Positions 18,892 through 28,900 of a stretch of 64,000 nt of DNA are shown in pieces; positions within the stretch are counted from its first letter, which is position 1, and each line of letters opens with the position of its first letter. A program made the position numbers and the translations under genes. The stretch lies in assembly GCF_005517195.1 (NCBI RefSeq), contig NZ_CP040244.1:4110001-4174000 (forward strand), in the 5' to 3' direction. The notes below the pieces were generated by a model that was not told the DNA's origin, did not search any database, and saw only the letters and a list, made by a program, of their open reading frames with translations. The stretch comes from Streptomyces vilmorinianum (lineage in GTDB: Bacteria > Actinomycetota > Actinomycetes > Streptomycetales > Streptomycetaceae).

Positions 18892-20370
18892 TCACTCGAC
18901 CGGCCAGGTGTGCGCCGGAGCGTTCAAATGCATGTACTCGATGTACTGCCGGGTCATCCGCCTCAGCGCCTCGTGCCGGTCCACGTGGGCGGTATCGAGG
19001 AAGTGGTGGAACATCTCGGACTGCCACACCGCGCCGTTGCGGCCGCTGACGCACCGCTGCTCCGTGATTCCCAGCAGGGGCTCGCGCCAGGCCGCGTCCA
19101 GGCCCAAGCGCTCAAGACCACGGTCCGCCAGCGGCAGCAGGCGTCGCAGCACCAGCTCGGTCACGGGTACCTCGCCCGTCCCGGGCCAGTACAACTGCGC
19201 GTCGATTCCGTGCCGCGCGGCGGCGTGGAGATTGTCCTCCGCCGCCGAGAACGACATCCGTGACCAGACGGGCCGGTCCTCGTCGACCAGGGCGCGGACC
19301 AGCCCGTAGTAGAAGGCACCGTTCGAGAGCACGTCGGCCACAGTGGGCCCCGCGGGCAGCACCCGGTTCTCCACCCGCAGATGCGGTACGCCGTCGACGA
19401 CGGCATAGACGGGGCGGTTCCAGCGGTAGACCGTCCCGTTGTGCAGGGTGAGCTCGGCCAGGCCTGGGATCCCGCCGCGGTCGAGCGTCTCCTCCGGATC
19501 CTCCTCGTCGCAGAGCGGCAGCAGCGCCGGGAAGTACCGCGCGTTCTCCTCGAAGAGATCGAAGACGGAGGTGATCCACCGTTCGCCGAACCACACCCGG
19601 GGTCGCACTCCCTGGACCTTGATCTCGGCCGGCCGGGTGTCGGTGGCCTGCTCGAACAGCGGAATACGCGTCTCGCGCCACAGCTCCTTGGCGAACAGGA
19701 ACGGAGAGTTCGCCGCCAAGGCCACCTGCACCCCGGCGATGGCCTGCGCGGCGTTCCAGTAGTCCGCGAACTCGTCCGGCGAGACCTGCAGGTGGAACTG
19801 GGTGCTGGTACACGCCGCCTCCGGCGTGATCGTGTCCGCGTAGGTCCGTAGTCTGTCCACCCCGTCCAGCGAGATCAGCAGGTCCTCGCCGCGCGCGGAG
19901 AAGATCTGCTCGTTCAGCAGGTGGTACCGCGGGTTCTCCGACAGCGCCGCCAGGCCCGCGTCCTTCAGCTCCAGCGTCGGCAGAATGCCGATCATGACCA
20001 GATGCGCGCCGACCGCCGCGGCCTTCTCCTCGGCGTGGTTGAGCGCGTCCCGGATCTCCTGCTCCCAGGAGTCGGGACCGCCCGCGGTGAGCCGCCGCGG
20101 CGCGACGTTGATCTCCAGATTGAACCGGCCCAGCTCGGTCGACCAGGAGGGATCCGCGATCGCCTCCAGCACGTCCGTGCTGCGCATGGCGGGCTCGGCG
20201 GCGGCGTCCACGAGGTTCAGTTCGATCTCCAGGCCCACCTGCGGCCGCTCGAAATCGAACCGCGCCTCCCGCAGCATCCGCGCGAACACGTCGAGGCACG
20301 TGTGCATCTTGTTCCGGAACCGGCGACGGTCGTCACGGGTGAACACCAGCGCCGGGACGTCGCGTCCCAT
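18892..20370 (-). CDS. Glutamate-cysteine ligase family protein (GCS2)
   Basis: A 492-residue ATP-dependent carboxylate-amine ligase of the GCS2 family. Visible family strings are GLEIELNLVD (metal/ATP Glu residues), FNLEINVAPR, TSTQFHLQVSPDEF, LAANSPFLF and LRVENRVLPAGPT. It would join glutamate to cysteine or another amine; in actinobacteria related enzymes serve ergothioneine or gamma-glutamyl compounds, and the exact substrate is not readable. GGAGGG precedes the ATG at 20370. It ends only 19 bp from the DUF3592 gene on the other strand. Confidence 0.87.
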   Translation of the reverse strand: MGRDVPALVFTRDDRRRFRNKMHTCLDVFARMLREARFDFERPQVGLEIELNLVDAAAEPAMRSTDVLEAIADPSWSTELGRFNLEINVAPRRLTAGGPDSWEQEIRDALNHAEEKAAAVGAHLVMIGILPTLELKDAGLAALSENPRYHLLNEQIFSARGEDLLISLDGVDRLRTYADTITPEAACTSTQFHLQVSPDEFADYWNAAQAIAGVQVALAANSPFLFAKELWRETRIPLFEQATDTRPAEIKVQGVRPRVWFGERWITSVFDLFEENARYFPALLPLCDEEDPEETLDRGGIPGLAELTLHNGTVYRWNRPVYAVVDGVPHLRVENRVLPAGPTVADVLSNGAFYYGLVRALVDEDRPVWSRMSFSAAEDNLHAAARHGIDAQLYWPGTGEVPVTELVLRRLLPLADRGLERLGLDAAWREPLLGITEQRCVSGRNGAVWQSEMFHHFLDTAHVDRHEALRRMTRQYIEYMHLNAPAHTWPVE

Positions 20371-20567
20371 TCGGCCCTCCCGAGTCTCGTCGGTACGGCC
20401 CCCACCCTCCCTTCAGCGTCCCACTCCGGAAGCGGCCCAACCACTGAAGCCCGGGACGACGCGGGCGCGGCGCACATTTCGTGAGCCCCGCAGGCAAGGC
20501 CCAGCAAGATCCACCCCAGGATCCGCACCCTTCACGGACCGCCTCGCCCACGCCGCCGGATCGTCGG

Positions 20568-21110
20568 CTACCGTCCGCCCTCGTGGTCGATCCGCACGGG
20601 CCGGGTACGCGTATCCGGGCAGGAGGCGCCGCCAGTGCTGCTCGTCGGCGGGCCGGCGAGCCGGCAGAGGGCGGCGCTGAGGTGGCGTACGTCCGGCTTC
20701 CACAGACGGACGGTCCCGTCGTTGCCGACACCGGCCAGGGTCCGGCCGTCCGGGCTGAACGTCGCGCCCCATACGGCCCGTCCATGGCCGGTCAGAGTGG
20801 CGACGGGCTGTCGCCGTGACGGGTCCCGGAGGCGGACGATGCGATCGTTTCCGCTGGTCGGGAGGGTGCTCCCGTCCGGCCTGAACGCCACGCCCCGGAC
20901 CGACCTGGGTGTGGCCGCTGAGGACGTCGGTCGGCCGTGACCGTGCCACGTCCCACAGACGGACGGTGCCGTCGTACCCGGCGGTGGCCGCCGTGCGTCC
21001 GCAGGCGGCTCGAGCTGTGGTCCGTCGCCCAGGTCGTGAGCTGCACGGACGCCGCCGCCGATGCCAGGAAGGCGTCGGCGGAGGCGAGGGCGAGGGCGGT
21101 ACGGAAGCGG
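20568..21110 (-). pseudogene. WD40-repeat protein pseudogene
   Basis: Minus-strand pieces of a WD40 beta-propeller, the C-terminal part of an NTPase- or kinase-WD40 protein, lie in different frames. In order they read GYDGTVRLWDVARSRPTDVLSGHT, then FRPDGSTL ... NDRIVRLRDPS, then TGHGRAVWGATFSPDGRTLAGVGNDGTVRLW, then a typical C-terminal cap, HWRRLLPGYAYP. At least three frame changes are needed to join them, and the N-terminal effector domain is missing. The flanks 20371-20567 and 21111-21290 hold no intact gene. Confidence 0.7.
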
Positions 21111-21290
21111 TTTGTCGTGCGTCTCGTCGGAGATGTCGACGAAACCGTTGCGGCCGCCTGTGCGGTCCCCGCCGGGCCGGCCGTGTGTCGTTCCTCCGTG
21201 TGGTCCCTGGCCCGTGGCGTCTGCCCGGCGAGACCCACGTTGTCGCCCGAGGACCGGTGCAACCAGGGGTTCCCCGGGGGCGGCCGTGCG

Positions 21291-22505
21291 TCAGGTGGGG
21301 CCCGTGGGGAGTTCGCCGCGCAGGCGTTGGGCGCGCAGGACGAGGAGCATCTCGAAGCGGCGGTCCGGGTCGTCGATGGCGTCGCCCCACAGTTCGCGGA
21401 TCTGGCGCAGCCGGTAGCGGGCCGTCTGGGGGTGTACGCCGAGGCGGTTCGCGACCTCCGGGGCGCCGCCGGAGGTCTCGATCCAGGCGAGCAGTGTCGC
21501 GGCGAGGCGGCGGGCCTGGGTCGGGCCGACGTCCTGCAGCGGGGTCAGGCAGCGCGGGGCCGCGGCGTCGATCAGCTCGCGGGAGGGCAGCAGGACGAGT
21601 TCCTCCGTGCGATCGGTGCAGTGCTGCACCTCGCCCCGGGGCAGGAGGCCGTCCTCGATCAGCCGCACGGCGGTCTCCGCCCACCGCAGGGACGTCGCCG
21701 CGGCCGCGAGCGGCACCGACGGCCCGATCGCTCCGGACCAGCCCGTCGTGGCCCGGCGCACCAGGTCCGCGCGGCCGGCGGTGTCCGGCTCGGGGATGAC
21801 CATGCGGGGCTGTTCGGTCTCCATGTCGAGGAGGATGCCCTGGCCCAGGGCGGGGGCGACGGCCTCCCTGGCCGGCCGGATCAGCACGCCGACGGCGATC
21901 GTGGTGGGCAGCTCCCAGCCGATACGGGCGGCGCGTTCGCCGAGGGTGTGGGTGTGTGCGGGGTCGCCGGGCTGCCCGGACAGCAGACGGTCGATCAACT
22001 GCCGTTGTAATCGGAGGCGTTCGCTCGCCTGCCGGGCGGCCGCCTCCGCGTATCCGCGCACCGACTGCTCGACGAGGCCGTCCAGGTACTCGAAGCCGGA
22101 TTCGGCGAGTTCGTACATGGCGGGCGCGGCGATGTCGACCTGCTGGCCGATCTCGGCGAACCTGCGCCAGGCGAGGCGCACCCCGAGCCGGTAGACGGCC
22201 TGGAGCGAGTCGAGGCTGCGCCCGTTCAGCCCCTCTCCCCTGCCGAACTCCTGGAAGACCTCGGGCGGCACCCGGGGATCGGCCGCCCCGGACGCCAGGT
22301 GCTGGACGAATCCCTCGATGGCGCGCCGGATGCCCACGAGCGCCATCGGCTCGCCGGACTCGCCCTCCACGAGCCGTAGTTCGGGGAAGTCGCACCGGAT
22401 CTCCCGCAGGATCGTCTGGGCCAGATCCGCCGCCTCGGCCAGGGCGATCGCGGCGAACCGCTCCACCTTCGGCTTGGGTACCTCGCTCCAGGCAGGACGG
22501 CTCAT
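21291..22505 (-). CDS. PucR/CdaR-family transcriptional regulator
   Basis: A 404-residue cytoplasmic regulator. A helical N-terminal domain (FVQHLASGAADPRVPPEVF ... LQAVYRLGVRLAWRRF) is followed by a GGDEF-like middle part and a C-terminal PucR helix-turn-helix (GGAPEVANRLGVHPQTARYRLRQIRELWG). The ATG at 22505 is chosen because it overlaps (ATGA) the stop of the 50-aa gene upstream, implying translational coupling; starts further upstream would overlap that gene. The target genes are unknown. Confidence 0.88.
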   Translation of the reverse strand: MSRPAWSEVPKPKVERFAAIALAEAADLAQTILREIRCDFPELRLVEGESGEPMALVGIRRAIEGFVQHLASGAADPRVPPEVFQEFGRGEGLNGRSLDSLQAVYRLGVRLAWRRFAEIGQQVDIAAPAMYELAESGFEYLDGLVEQSVRGYAEAAARQASERLRLQRQLIDRLLSGQPGDPAHTHTLGERAARIGWELPTTIAVGVLIRPAREAVAPALGQGILLDMETEQPRMVIPEPDTAGRADLVRRATTGWSGAIGPSVPLAAAATSLRWAETAVRLIEDGLLPRGEVQHCTDRTEELVLLPSRELIDAAAPRCLTPLQDVGPTQARRLAATLLAWIETSGGAPEVANRLGVHPQTARYRLRQIRELWGDAIDDPDRRFEMLLVLRAQRLRGELPTGPT

Positions 22506-22654
22506 CGGAGCGGCGGGCCCGTGTCGTAGGTGATCAGGGGGACGTTGGGCTGCTCGGGGGTGGCGTTGAGCAGTGCCACGATCCCGAAGGCGGTGCCCAC
22601 GGCGAGTGCCGCGGCGATCACCGCGGTGGTCGATGCGGCGAGCAGTCTGCGCAT
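22502..22654 (-). CDS. 50-aa membrane peptide (DUF2613-like)
   Basis: A 50-residue peptide starting MRRLLAASTTAVIAAAL, with one membrane segment and a short C-terminal tail containing LLNATPEQPNVPLITYD. It resembles the small DUF2613 family of actinobacteria, function unknown. GAGGAG lies about 13 nt upstream, a rather long spacing. Its stop overlaps the start of the PucR gene. Confidence 0.65.
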   Translation of the reverse strand: MRRLLAASTTAVIAAALAVGTAFGIVALLNATPEQPNVPLITYDTGPPLR

Positions 22655-22837
22655 TGTGTCGGGTCAGCTCCTCGTTGGAGACGATCCCACCCCGGCCGGC
22701 CCCCACCGGCTGGACGCCAGTCTTGGCAGGTCATTGACAATCCGTCAAGGGGCTCCCTACCGTCTCAGCCACAAGGGCTCGACCGGCCCTGGGGTCCGTG
22801 CGTCTCCGTGCGAGTTTCTCGAACCAGGAGTGCCCGG

Positions 22838-23821
22838 ATGCGCCGTACCGCTTCACCCATGTCCCTGATCCTGCTGGGAGCAGGGGTGTTTCTGCTGGTC
22901 CTCGCCCCGTTGTTGGTGCTGTACGTCCAGCCGCACGCCAAGCGCACCCCGGTCGACGTCGACACGACGACCGTCTTCACCGGCACCGGCAGCTACTTCG
23001 ACACCTCGCTGCTCGAGACGGTGCACGACCGGCGGATCACCGTCACACGCCAGGTCCGCGGCGACGTCGCGGACAGCATGCGGAGCGGCAACGCTGTCTG
23101 GGACGTGTCCACCTCGGTCGACAGCGACGCCACCCTGCCGGCCGCCGACACCCGCGACTCCCTCCAGTGGACGCTCGAGCGCTGGGTGACCGACCGGCGG
23201 ACCAATGAACCGGTGCACTGCTGCCGCGAGTCGCCCGCCTTCGACGGCGAGGCGTACCTGAAGTTCCCCTTCGACGTCGAGGAACGCGACTACCGCTGGT
23301 GGGACGGCACCCTCGGCGGTGTCGTACGACTCCGCTACGCGGGCCCCGGCACCGTGCAGGGCCACGAGGGACTGCGCTTCACCGGCAGTGTCCCGCCCAC
23401 GAAGACGGGTGTGCGGCAGGTGCCGGGTCGGCTGGTCGGCAGGCCGAAGACGCCACAGGTGCTCGCCGAGGAGTGGTACGCCAACAGCCGGATCGAGCTG
23501 GTCGTGGACCGGCGCACCGGGCGCATCGTCTACGCGGCCATCGGACCGCGGAAGACGCTGCGCGCCCCGGGCGGGGAGAAGGACGCGGTCGTGCTGCTGT
23601 CGAGCGACAAGATCGCTTTCACGGACCGCACGCAGCGGCAGCAGGTGGAGCTGGCCTCGGCGGACAGCAGGAAGCTGGAGCTGCTGGGCAGCACGGCGCC
23701 CCTCGGGGCCGGGGTGCTCGGTTCGGTCCTCGCACTGGCCGGCGGGGCACTCGTCGTACGGGGGCGTCGGACCGAACCCGATTCCCCGGATGCTCACTTG
23801 ATGACGAATCAGCCCGCCTGA
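22838..23821 (+). CDS. DUF3068-type membrane-anchored protein
   Basis: A 327-residue protein with an N-terminal membrane segment (about residues 8-30), a large extracytoplasmic domain and a C-terminal membrane segment (about 288-310). The internal TVFTGTGSYFD, the WTLERWVTDRRTNEPVHCC Cys pair and YLKFPFDVEERDYRWWD fit the actinobacterial DUF3068 (porin-PorA-like) family. AGGAG lies 7 nt before the ATG at 22838. It is first in a same-strand row of cell-surface sugar and lipid genes and probably acts in the envelope; the function is not known. Confidence 0.8.
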   Translation: MRRTASPMSLILLGAGVFLLVLAPLLVLYVQPHAKRTPVDVDTTTVFTGTGSYFDTSLLETVHDRRITVTRQVRGDVADSMRSGNAVWDVSTSVDSDATLPAADTRDSLQWTLERWVTDRRTNEPVHCCRESPAFDGEAYLKFPFDVEERDYRWWDGTLGGVVRLRYAGPGTVQGHEGLRFTGSVPPTKTGVRQVPGRLVGRPKTPQVLAEEWYANSRIELVVDRRTGRIVYAAIGPRKTLRAPGGEKDAVVLLSSDKIAFTDRTQRQQVELASADSRKLELLGSTAPLGAGVLGSVLALAGGALVVRGRRTEPDSPDAHLMTNQPA

Positions 23822-24019
23822 GCGAGACCGAAGTTGTCATACCGGTGAGTAGCCGCGGATCGAACACGTACCGAAGACTGGCGTCCCCAACCGAGCACGG
23901 CCCCTCCCCGGTCACCTGCACCACTCCCCCGCAGTCCTCCCATCCCCCACCTCACGCCCCCACCGCTCGCTTCTCTCCCCCCACACACACTCCGCACCCC
24001 GACACGAGTTGGAGCGCAC

Positions 24020-25252
24020 ATGCCCCAGCACGTTCCTCCCCCACGGCTCCACCCGGTCCCCCAGCCGCTCGCGCGGCTCCTGGACGGCCACGCCCCGGCC
24101 CGTCCACGCGGGGCCGAAGCACCCCGGCGCATCGCCTTCCTCGCCCATCGCGACCTCGGCAACCCGGCCGCGGGAGGCTCGGAGCTCCTGGTCGACCGGC
24201 TCGCCTCCGGACTGACCGATCTGGGCCACGACGTCACACTGCTGTGCGGCGGTCCCGCGGCGCACCGGCCGTACCGTGTCGTGTCGGCCGGCGGCGCTCT
24301 CGGCCACTTCGTCGGCGCACGCTCCGCCTTCGCCCGCCAGGTCGGCTCCTGCGACCTGCTCGTCGAGGTGTGCAACGGCATGCCGTACCTGTCCCCGCTG
24401 TGGCATCACGGCCCCACGGTATGCCTGGTCAACCATGTGCACACCGAACTGTGGGACATGCGCTTCCCCCGGCCCGTCGCCCGCGCCGGCCGACTCCTTG
24501 AGCACTGGGCCCTGGCCCGGGCCCACCGCGGCAATCTGCTGGTGGCGGTGTCGCCCTCGACCGCGGGCGCGCTCCGCGCGATCGGCGTGCCGCAGGAGCA
24601 GATCCGCGTCGTGCACAACGGTGTCCACGAGCCCGGGCCGCGTGCCCCGCGGTCGGCGACGCCGATGTTCGTCGCCCTCGGCCGGCTGGTCGACTACAAG
24701 CGGATCGATCTGCTGCTGCGGTTGTGGGAGCGGGTCCGGCCCGTCACCGGCGGCCGGCTCGTCGTCGTCGGCGACGGGCCGGAGCGCGAGCGGCTCGAAC
24801 AACTCGCGGGTCCCGGCGTGGAGTTCAAAGGACATGTGTCCGAGGAGGAGAAGCACCGGCTGCTGTGCGAGGCGTGGCTGCTGCTGCATCCCGCGGCCGT
24901 CGAGGGCTGGGGTCTCGTGGTGACCGAGGCGGGTGCCCGCGGGACGCCGACGCTCGGGTTCGACGTGCCGGGGCTGCGTGACTCGGTCCAGGACGGCGTC
25001 ACCGGCCTCCTGGCCCGCGGGGAGTCCTCGTTCGCCGCCGCCTGGTGCACGCTGGCGCTGGACGACGGCCGGCGCGAGGCCATGGGCAAGGCCGCCGCCG
25101 AGCGTGCCGCCGACTTCCGGTGGAGCGGCACGGTGCGGCGGTTCCGCGCCGTCGCCGCGGAGGCGGTGAACCGCGCGCGCCCGCAGGGCCGGGGCGCGCA
25201 GGCGAAGGGCGCGCAGGAGAAGGGCACGCAGGCGAAGGGCGCGCGCACGTGA
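24020..25252 (+). CDS. GT4-type glycosyltransferase
   Basis: A 410-residue GT-B fold glycosyltransferase. The N-domain has IAFLAHRDLGNPAAGGSELLVDRLA (the GGSE acceptor/phosphate loop); the C-domain has VALGRLVDYKRIDLLL, VVVGDGPERERLEQL and the EGWGLVVTEAGARGTPTLGFD segment with the donor-binding Glu pair. It uses a nucleotide sugar to extend a surface glycan or lipid. TTGGAG precedes the ATG. The last ~20 residues are a run of Ala/Lys/Gly-rich pentads coded by a DNA repeat. The next gene overlaps the stop (GTGA). Confidence 0.9.
   Translation: MPQHVPPPRLHPVPQPLARLLDGHAPARPRGAEAPRRIAFLAHRDLGNPAAGGSELLVDRLASGLTDLGHDVTLLCGGPAAHRPYRVVSAGGALGHFVGARSAFARQVGSCDLLVEVCNGMPYLSPLWHHGPTVCLVNHVHTELWDMRFPRPVARAGRLLEHWALARAHRGNLLVAVSPSTAGALRAIGVPQEQIRVVHNGVHEPGPRAPRSATPMFVALGRLVDYKRIDLLLRLWERVRPVTGGRLVVVGDGPERERLEQLAGPGVEFKGHVSEEEKHRLLCEAWLLLHPAAVEGWGLVVTEAGARGTPTLGFDVPGLRDSVQDGVTGLLARGESSFAAAWCTLALDDGRREAMGKAAAERAADFRWSGTVRRFRAVAAEAVNRARPQGRGAQAKGAQEKGTQAKGART
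25192..25248 (+). repeat. 15-bp tandem repeats at the glycosyltransferase 3' end
   Basis: Roughly four imperfect 15-bp units of the form GGCGCGCAGGCGAAG encode GAQAK, GAQEK and GTQAK pentads at the very end of the glycosyltransferase. This looks like slippage expansion of a disordered tail. Confidence 0.6.
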
Positions 25253-25968
25253 AGGACCCGTCGTTCCACCGCTCCCTCACCCTCTTCCGGGCCTTCCTGC
25301 GCGAGCAGGACGATCCGCACACCGCGTACGAGCTGCTGGCCCGCGACGCGGCCGACCAGGTCGAACGCCATGTCCGGCTGGCCGGCCGGGTCGTCGTCGA
25401 CGTCGGCGGCGGACGCGGCCACTTCACCCGGGAGTTCCGCCGCCGCGGCGCCCACGCCTACCTGTTCGAGCCGGACCTCGCCGAACTCGCCTCCGTACCC
25501 GGGGCGGGGACGGTCGTCGCCGACGGCTATCTGCTGCCGCTCGCGGACGGCGCCGCCGACGTCTGCTTCTCGTCCAACGTGCTGGAGCACGTGCGGGACC
25601 CCGGCACCTTCCTCAGCGAGATGGTCCGGGTCACCCGGCCCGGCGGACTGATCTACGTCTCCTTCACCAACTGGCTCTCGCCGTGGGGCGGCCACGAGTG
25701 GGCGCCCTGGCACTACCTGGGCGCCGAGCGGGCCCGGGCCCGCTACGAGCGGCGCACGGGCCGGGCCGCCAAGCACCGGCTCGGCGAGAACCTGTTCGCC
25801 ATCGGGGTCGGGCCGACCCTGCGCCACGTCAGGAGCCGGGACGACGTGGAGATCGTCTCGGCCCGCTCCCGCTACTGGCCGGTCCTCCCGGCGCTCGTTC
25901 CACGGGTGCCGGGGCTGCGGGAATTCGCGACGTGGAACCTCCTCCTCATCCTCCGGCGGTGTCCATGA
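25249..25968 (+). CDS. SAM-dependent methyltransferase
   Basis: A 239-residue class I methyltransferase with motif I VVDVGGGRGHF, a post-I acidic residue (LFEPDLAE), motif II GAADVCFSSNVLEHV and motif III RVTRPGGLIYVSF. It starts with a GTG overlapping the glycosyltransferase stop and its own stop overlaps the AftD-like gene (ATGA), so it is coupled to both. It likely methylates a sugar or lipid intermediate of the same surface glycan. Confidence 0.87.
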   Translation: MKDPSFHRSLTLFRAFLREQDDPHTAYELLARDAADQVERHVRLAGRVVVDVGGGRGHFTREFRRRGAHAYLFEPDLAELASVPGAGTVVADGYLLPLADGAADVCFSSNVLEHVRDPGTFLSEMVRVTRPGGLIYVSFTNWLSPWGGHEWAPWHYLGAERARARYERRTGRAAKHRLGENLFAIGVGPTLRHVRSRDDVEIVSARSRYWPVLPALVPRVPGLREFATWNLLLILRRCP

Positions 25969-28900
25969 CCAGCACCATCCATGCCCGCCCGCCCGCCTCC
26001 CCGGCCGCGCCCGGTCCCGGGTCCGCGCCCGGGGCGCCGGAGCCGCGGCGGCGCTCCCGGCGCTGGCTGCTCGGCTTCTGGGCGGCGGTGTTCCTGGCGT
26101 TCCTCGCCGTGTCGCCGGGGCGGATGACGTTCGAGACCAAGCTGGGGGTCGTCGCCGATCCATGGCGGTTCCTGCGCGACCTGGGCCAGTTGTGGCACGA
26201 CCGGGCCGGTTTCGGCGGCATCGCCGACCAGTACGTCGGCTACGCGATCCCGATGCTGCCGTTCCACGCGGCCGCCGATCTGGCGCGGCTGCCCGTCTGG
26301 CTGGCCGAACGGCTCTGGCTCTCCCTCGTAGTCACCACCGCCTTCTGGGGCGCCCTGCGACTCGCCGAGCGCTTCGGCACCGGCTCGTCCACCTCGCGGC
26401 TCGTCGGTTCGGTGGTGTACGCCCTGTGGCCGACGTACACGATCGTGGTCGGCTCCACGTCGGCCGCCGCCCTGCCCGGCGCGGTGCTGCCGTGGGTGCT
26501 GCTGCCGCTGACGGACCCGCGGACGAGCCCGCGCCTGGCCGCCGCCCGCTCGGCGCTGATCATCCCGCTCATGGGCGGCGTGAACGCCGCGTCGACGCTG
26601 GCCTCACTGCTGCCCGTCGGCCTGTATCTGCTGTCCCGTCCTGGCGGTCCCCGCAAGCGCGCCCTGATCGCGTGGTGGACGCCGTGCGTGATCCTCGCGA
26701 CGGCCTGGTGGGTCGTGCCGCTGCTGCTCCTGGGGGCGTACGGCGAGAACTTCATGCCGTACGTGGAGTCCTCGCAGACCACCACGGCGACGATGTCGGC
26801 GGCCGAGGTGCTGCGCGGGGCCGGCAACTGGGTGGGCTATCTGCACTTCGGCGAGGCCTGGCTGCCCGCCGGCTGGACCGTCGCCACGTCGGCCGTCGTG
26901 ATCGCCGGTTCGGCCCTCGCCGCGGCGCTCGGCCTCGCCGGGCTCGCCCGGCGGGACCTGCCCGAGCGGCGCTGGCTCGTCCTGACGGCGACGGTCGCCG
27001 CGCTGGTCACGCTCGCCGGGTACGGCGGCGCGCTGGGCGGCCCGTTCCACGAGACGGTGCAGAACTGGCTGAACGGGCCGCTGGTGCCGTTCCGGAACAT
27101 CTACAAGTTCCAGACGGGGCTCGCCCTCGCGCTCGCGCTGGGCTTCATGCACCTGACGGCCGCGGCCCTCCCCCGGTCCGTGACGCTCCGGTCCCGCCGC
27201 TTCGCACCCGCCGTGGCCGCCGTGCTCGTCCTGCCCGGCCTTGCCTGGCCGTACGTCAACGGCTCCATCCTGCAGCCGGGTTCGTTCAGCCGGCTGCCCG
27301 GGTACTGGGAGGCGACCGCGGACTGGCTGGCCGAGCACGCGCCCGACGACCGTGCCCTCGTCGTCCCGGCGACCGCGCACGGCATCTACACCTGGGGCTC
27401 CCCGATCGACCAGCCGCTCGACGTCCTCGCCCGGTCCCCGTGGGCGCAGCGCGACTACGTGCCGTTCGGGACCCCCGGCAACCGGCGGGCGATGGACGCC
27501 GTGGAACAGGCCCTGACCTCCGGCGGCGAGGTGCCGGGGCTCGCCGCGTACCTCGCCCGGGCCGGGCTGTACCACGTCGTCGTACGGGGCGACCTGGACC
27601 CGGACCAGCTCGGGCACGTCCCCACCACGACCGTGAAGCGGACGCTGGAGGCCTCCGGCTACCGACGCGTGACCGGCTTCGGCCCGCTGCTGACCGACGG
27701 CCGGATCGCCGACGACACCCCCGTCCAGGTCGAGGGTCTCTATCCGCGCCAGCGCGCGGTGGAGATCTACGCGCCGCCGTCCGGCACCGCGCGCCCCGGT
27801 CCGGCGCGCATGACGCCCGTCTCCGCCACGGCGGTCGTCAGCGGCGGTCCCGAGTCGCTGCTGCCGCTGTCCGCGTCGGGCGCCCTGGCCGGCCGGCCGG
27901 CGGTACTCGCGGGCGACGCGCACCCGGGGGTGGACCGGCCGTCGCTGTACGCGGCCGGCGACGGGATGCGCCGGGCCGACACCCGGTTCGGACTGGTGAA
28001 CTCGGGCACGTCGCACACGTACACCCGTGGGGAGCGCAACGCGGAGCAGGCGGTCCAGGACCCCGGGGACGAACCGCGGCAGATCCTGCCCTTGTCCGGG
28101 ACCCGGCACCAGACGACCGCGGTGCTGCGCGGCGCGGCGTCCGTGACCGCGTCGTCGGTGGGCAACTGGCTGTTCCATCTCCCGCAGTACGACCCCGTCA
28201 ACGCCTTCGACGGCAATCCGGACACCGGCTGGGCCGAGGGCTCCCCCGGCTCCCCCGAGGGCGAGTGGCTGCGGATCGACTTCACCGGCCCGACCCGCAT
28301 CCCCGGGACGCTGGACCTGACGCCCCTGCCCAGCGGCAATGTGCGCGCCGCGCCCACGGTGGTGCGGGTGGAGACCGACCGGGGCAGCCGGGTCGGCCCG
28401 CTGCGGCCGGACGGCAGCACCCAGCAGGTCGCCGCTCCGGAGGGCGAGGCGACGTGGCTGAAGGTGACGATCCTCGAGTCGCAGCAGGGCCGCCCGGGGC
28501 TGACCGGCGCCGGGTTCAGCGAGATCTCCGTCCCGGGCGTGCAGGTGACCCGGATGCTGGAGCTGCCCGCCGACGCGCCGCGCGAGGTCACCGGTCCGGT
28601 CGTGTACACGCTGTCGCGGGGCAGCGATCCCGGCGGGCTGTCCGCCGTGTCCGCCGAGGTGGGGCTGCACCGGCAGTTCGAGGCCGCCCGGGCCGGCGAC
28701 TACACGGTGCGCGCGGCCGCCCTGCCCGTACCCGGCAAGGAGCTCGACGACCTGCTGTTCGACCTCACCGGGCAGCGCGAGAAGATCGTCGTGAGCGCGG
28801 ACTCGACCGCGCGGCTCGGGACGAATCTCAGTCCGCGCAATCTGACGGACGGCGACCTGACCACGGCCTGGGTCGCGGGCGAGCGGCCCGTGCTGCATCT

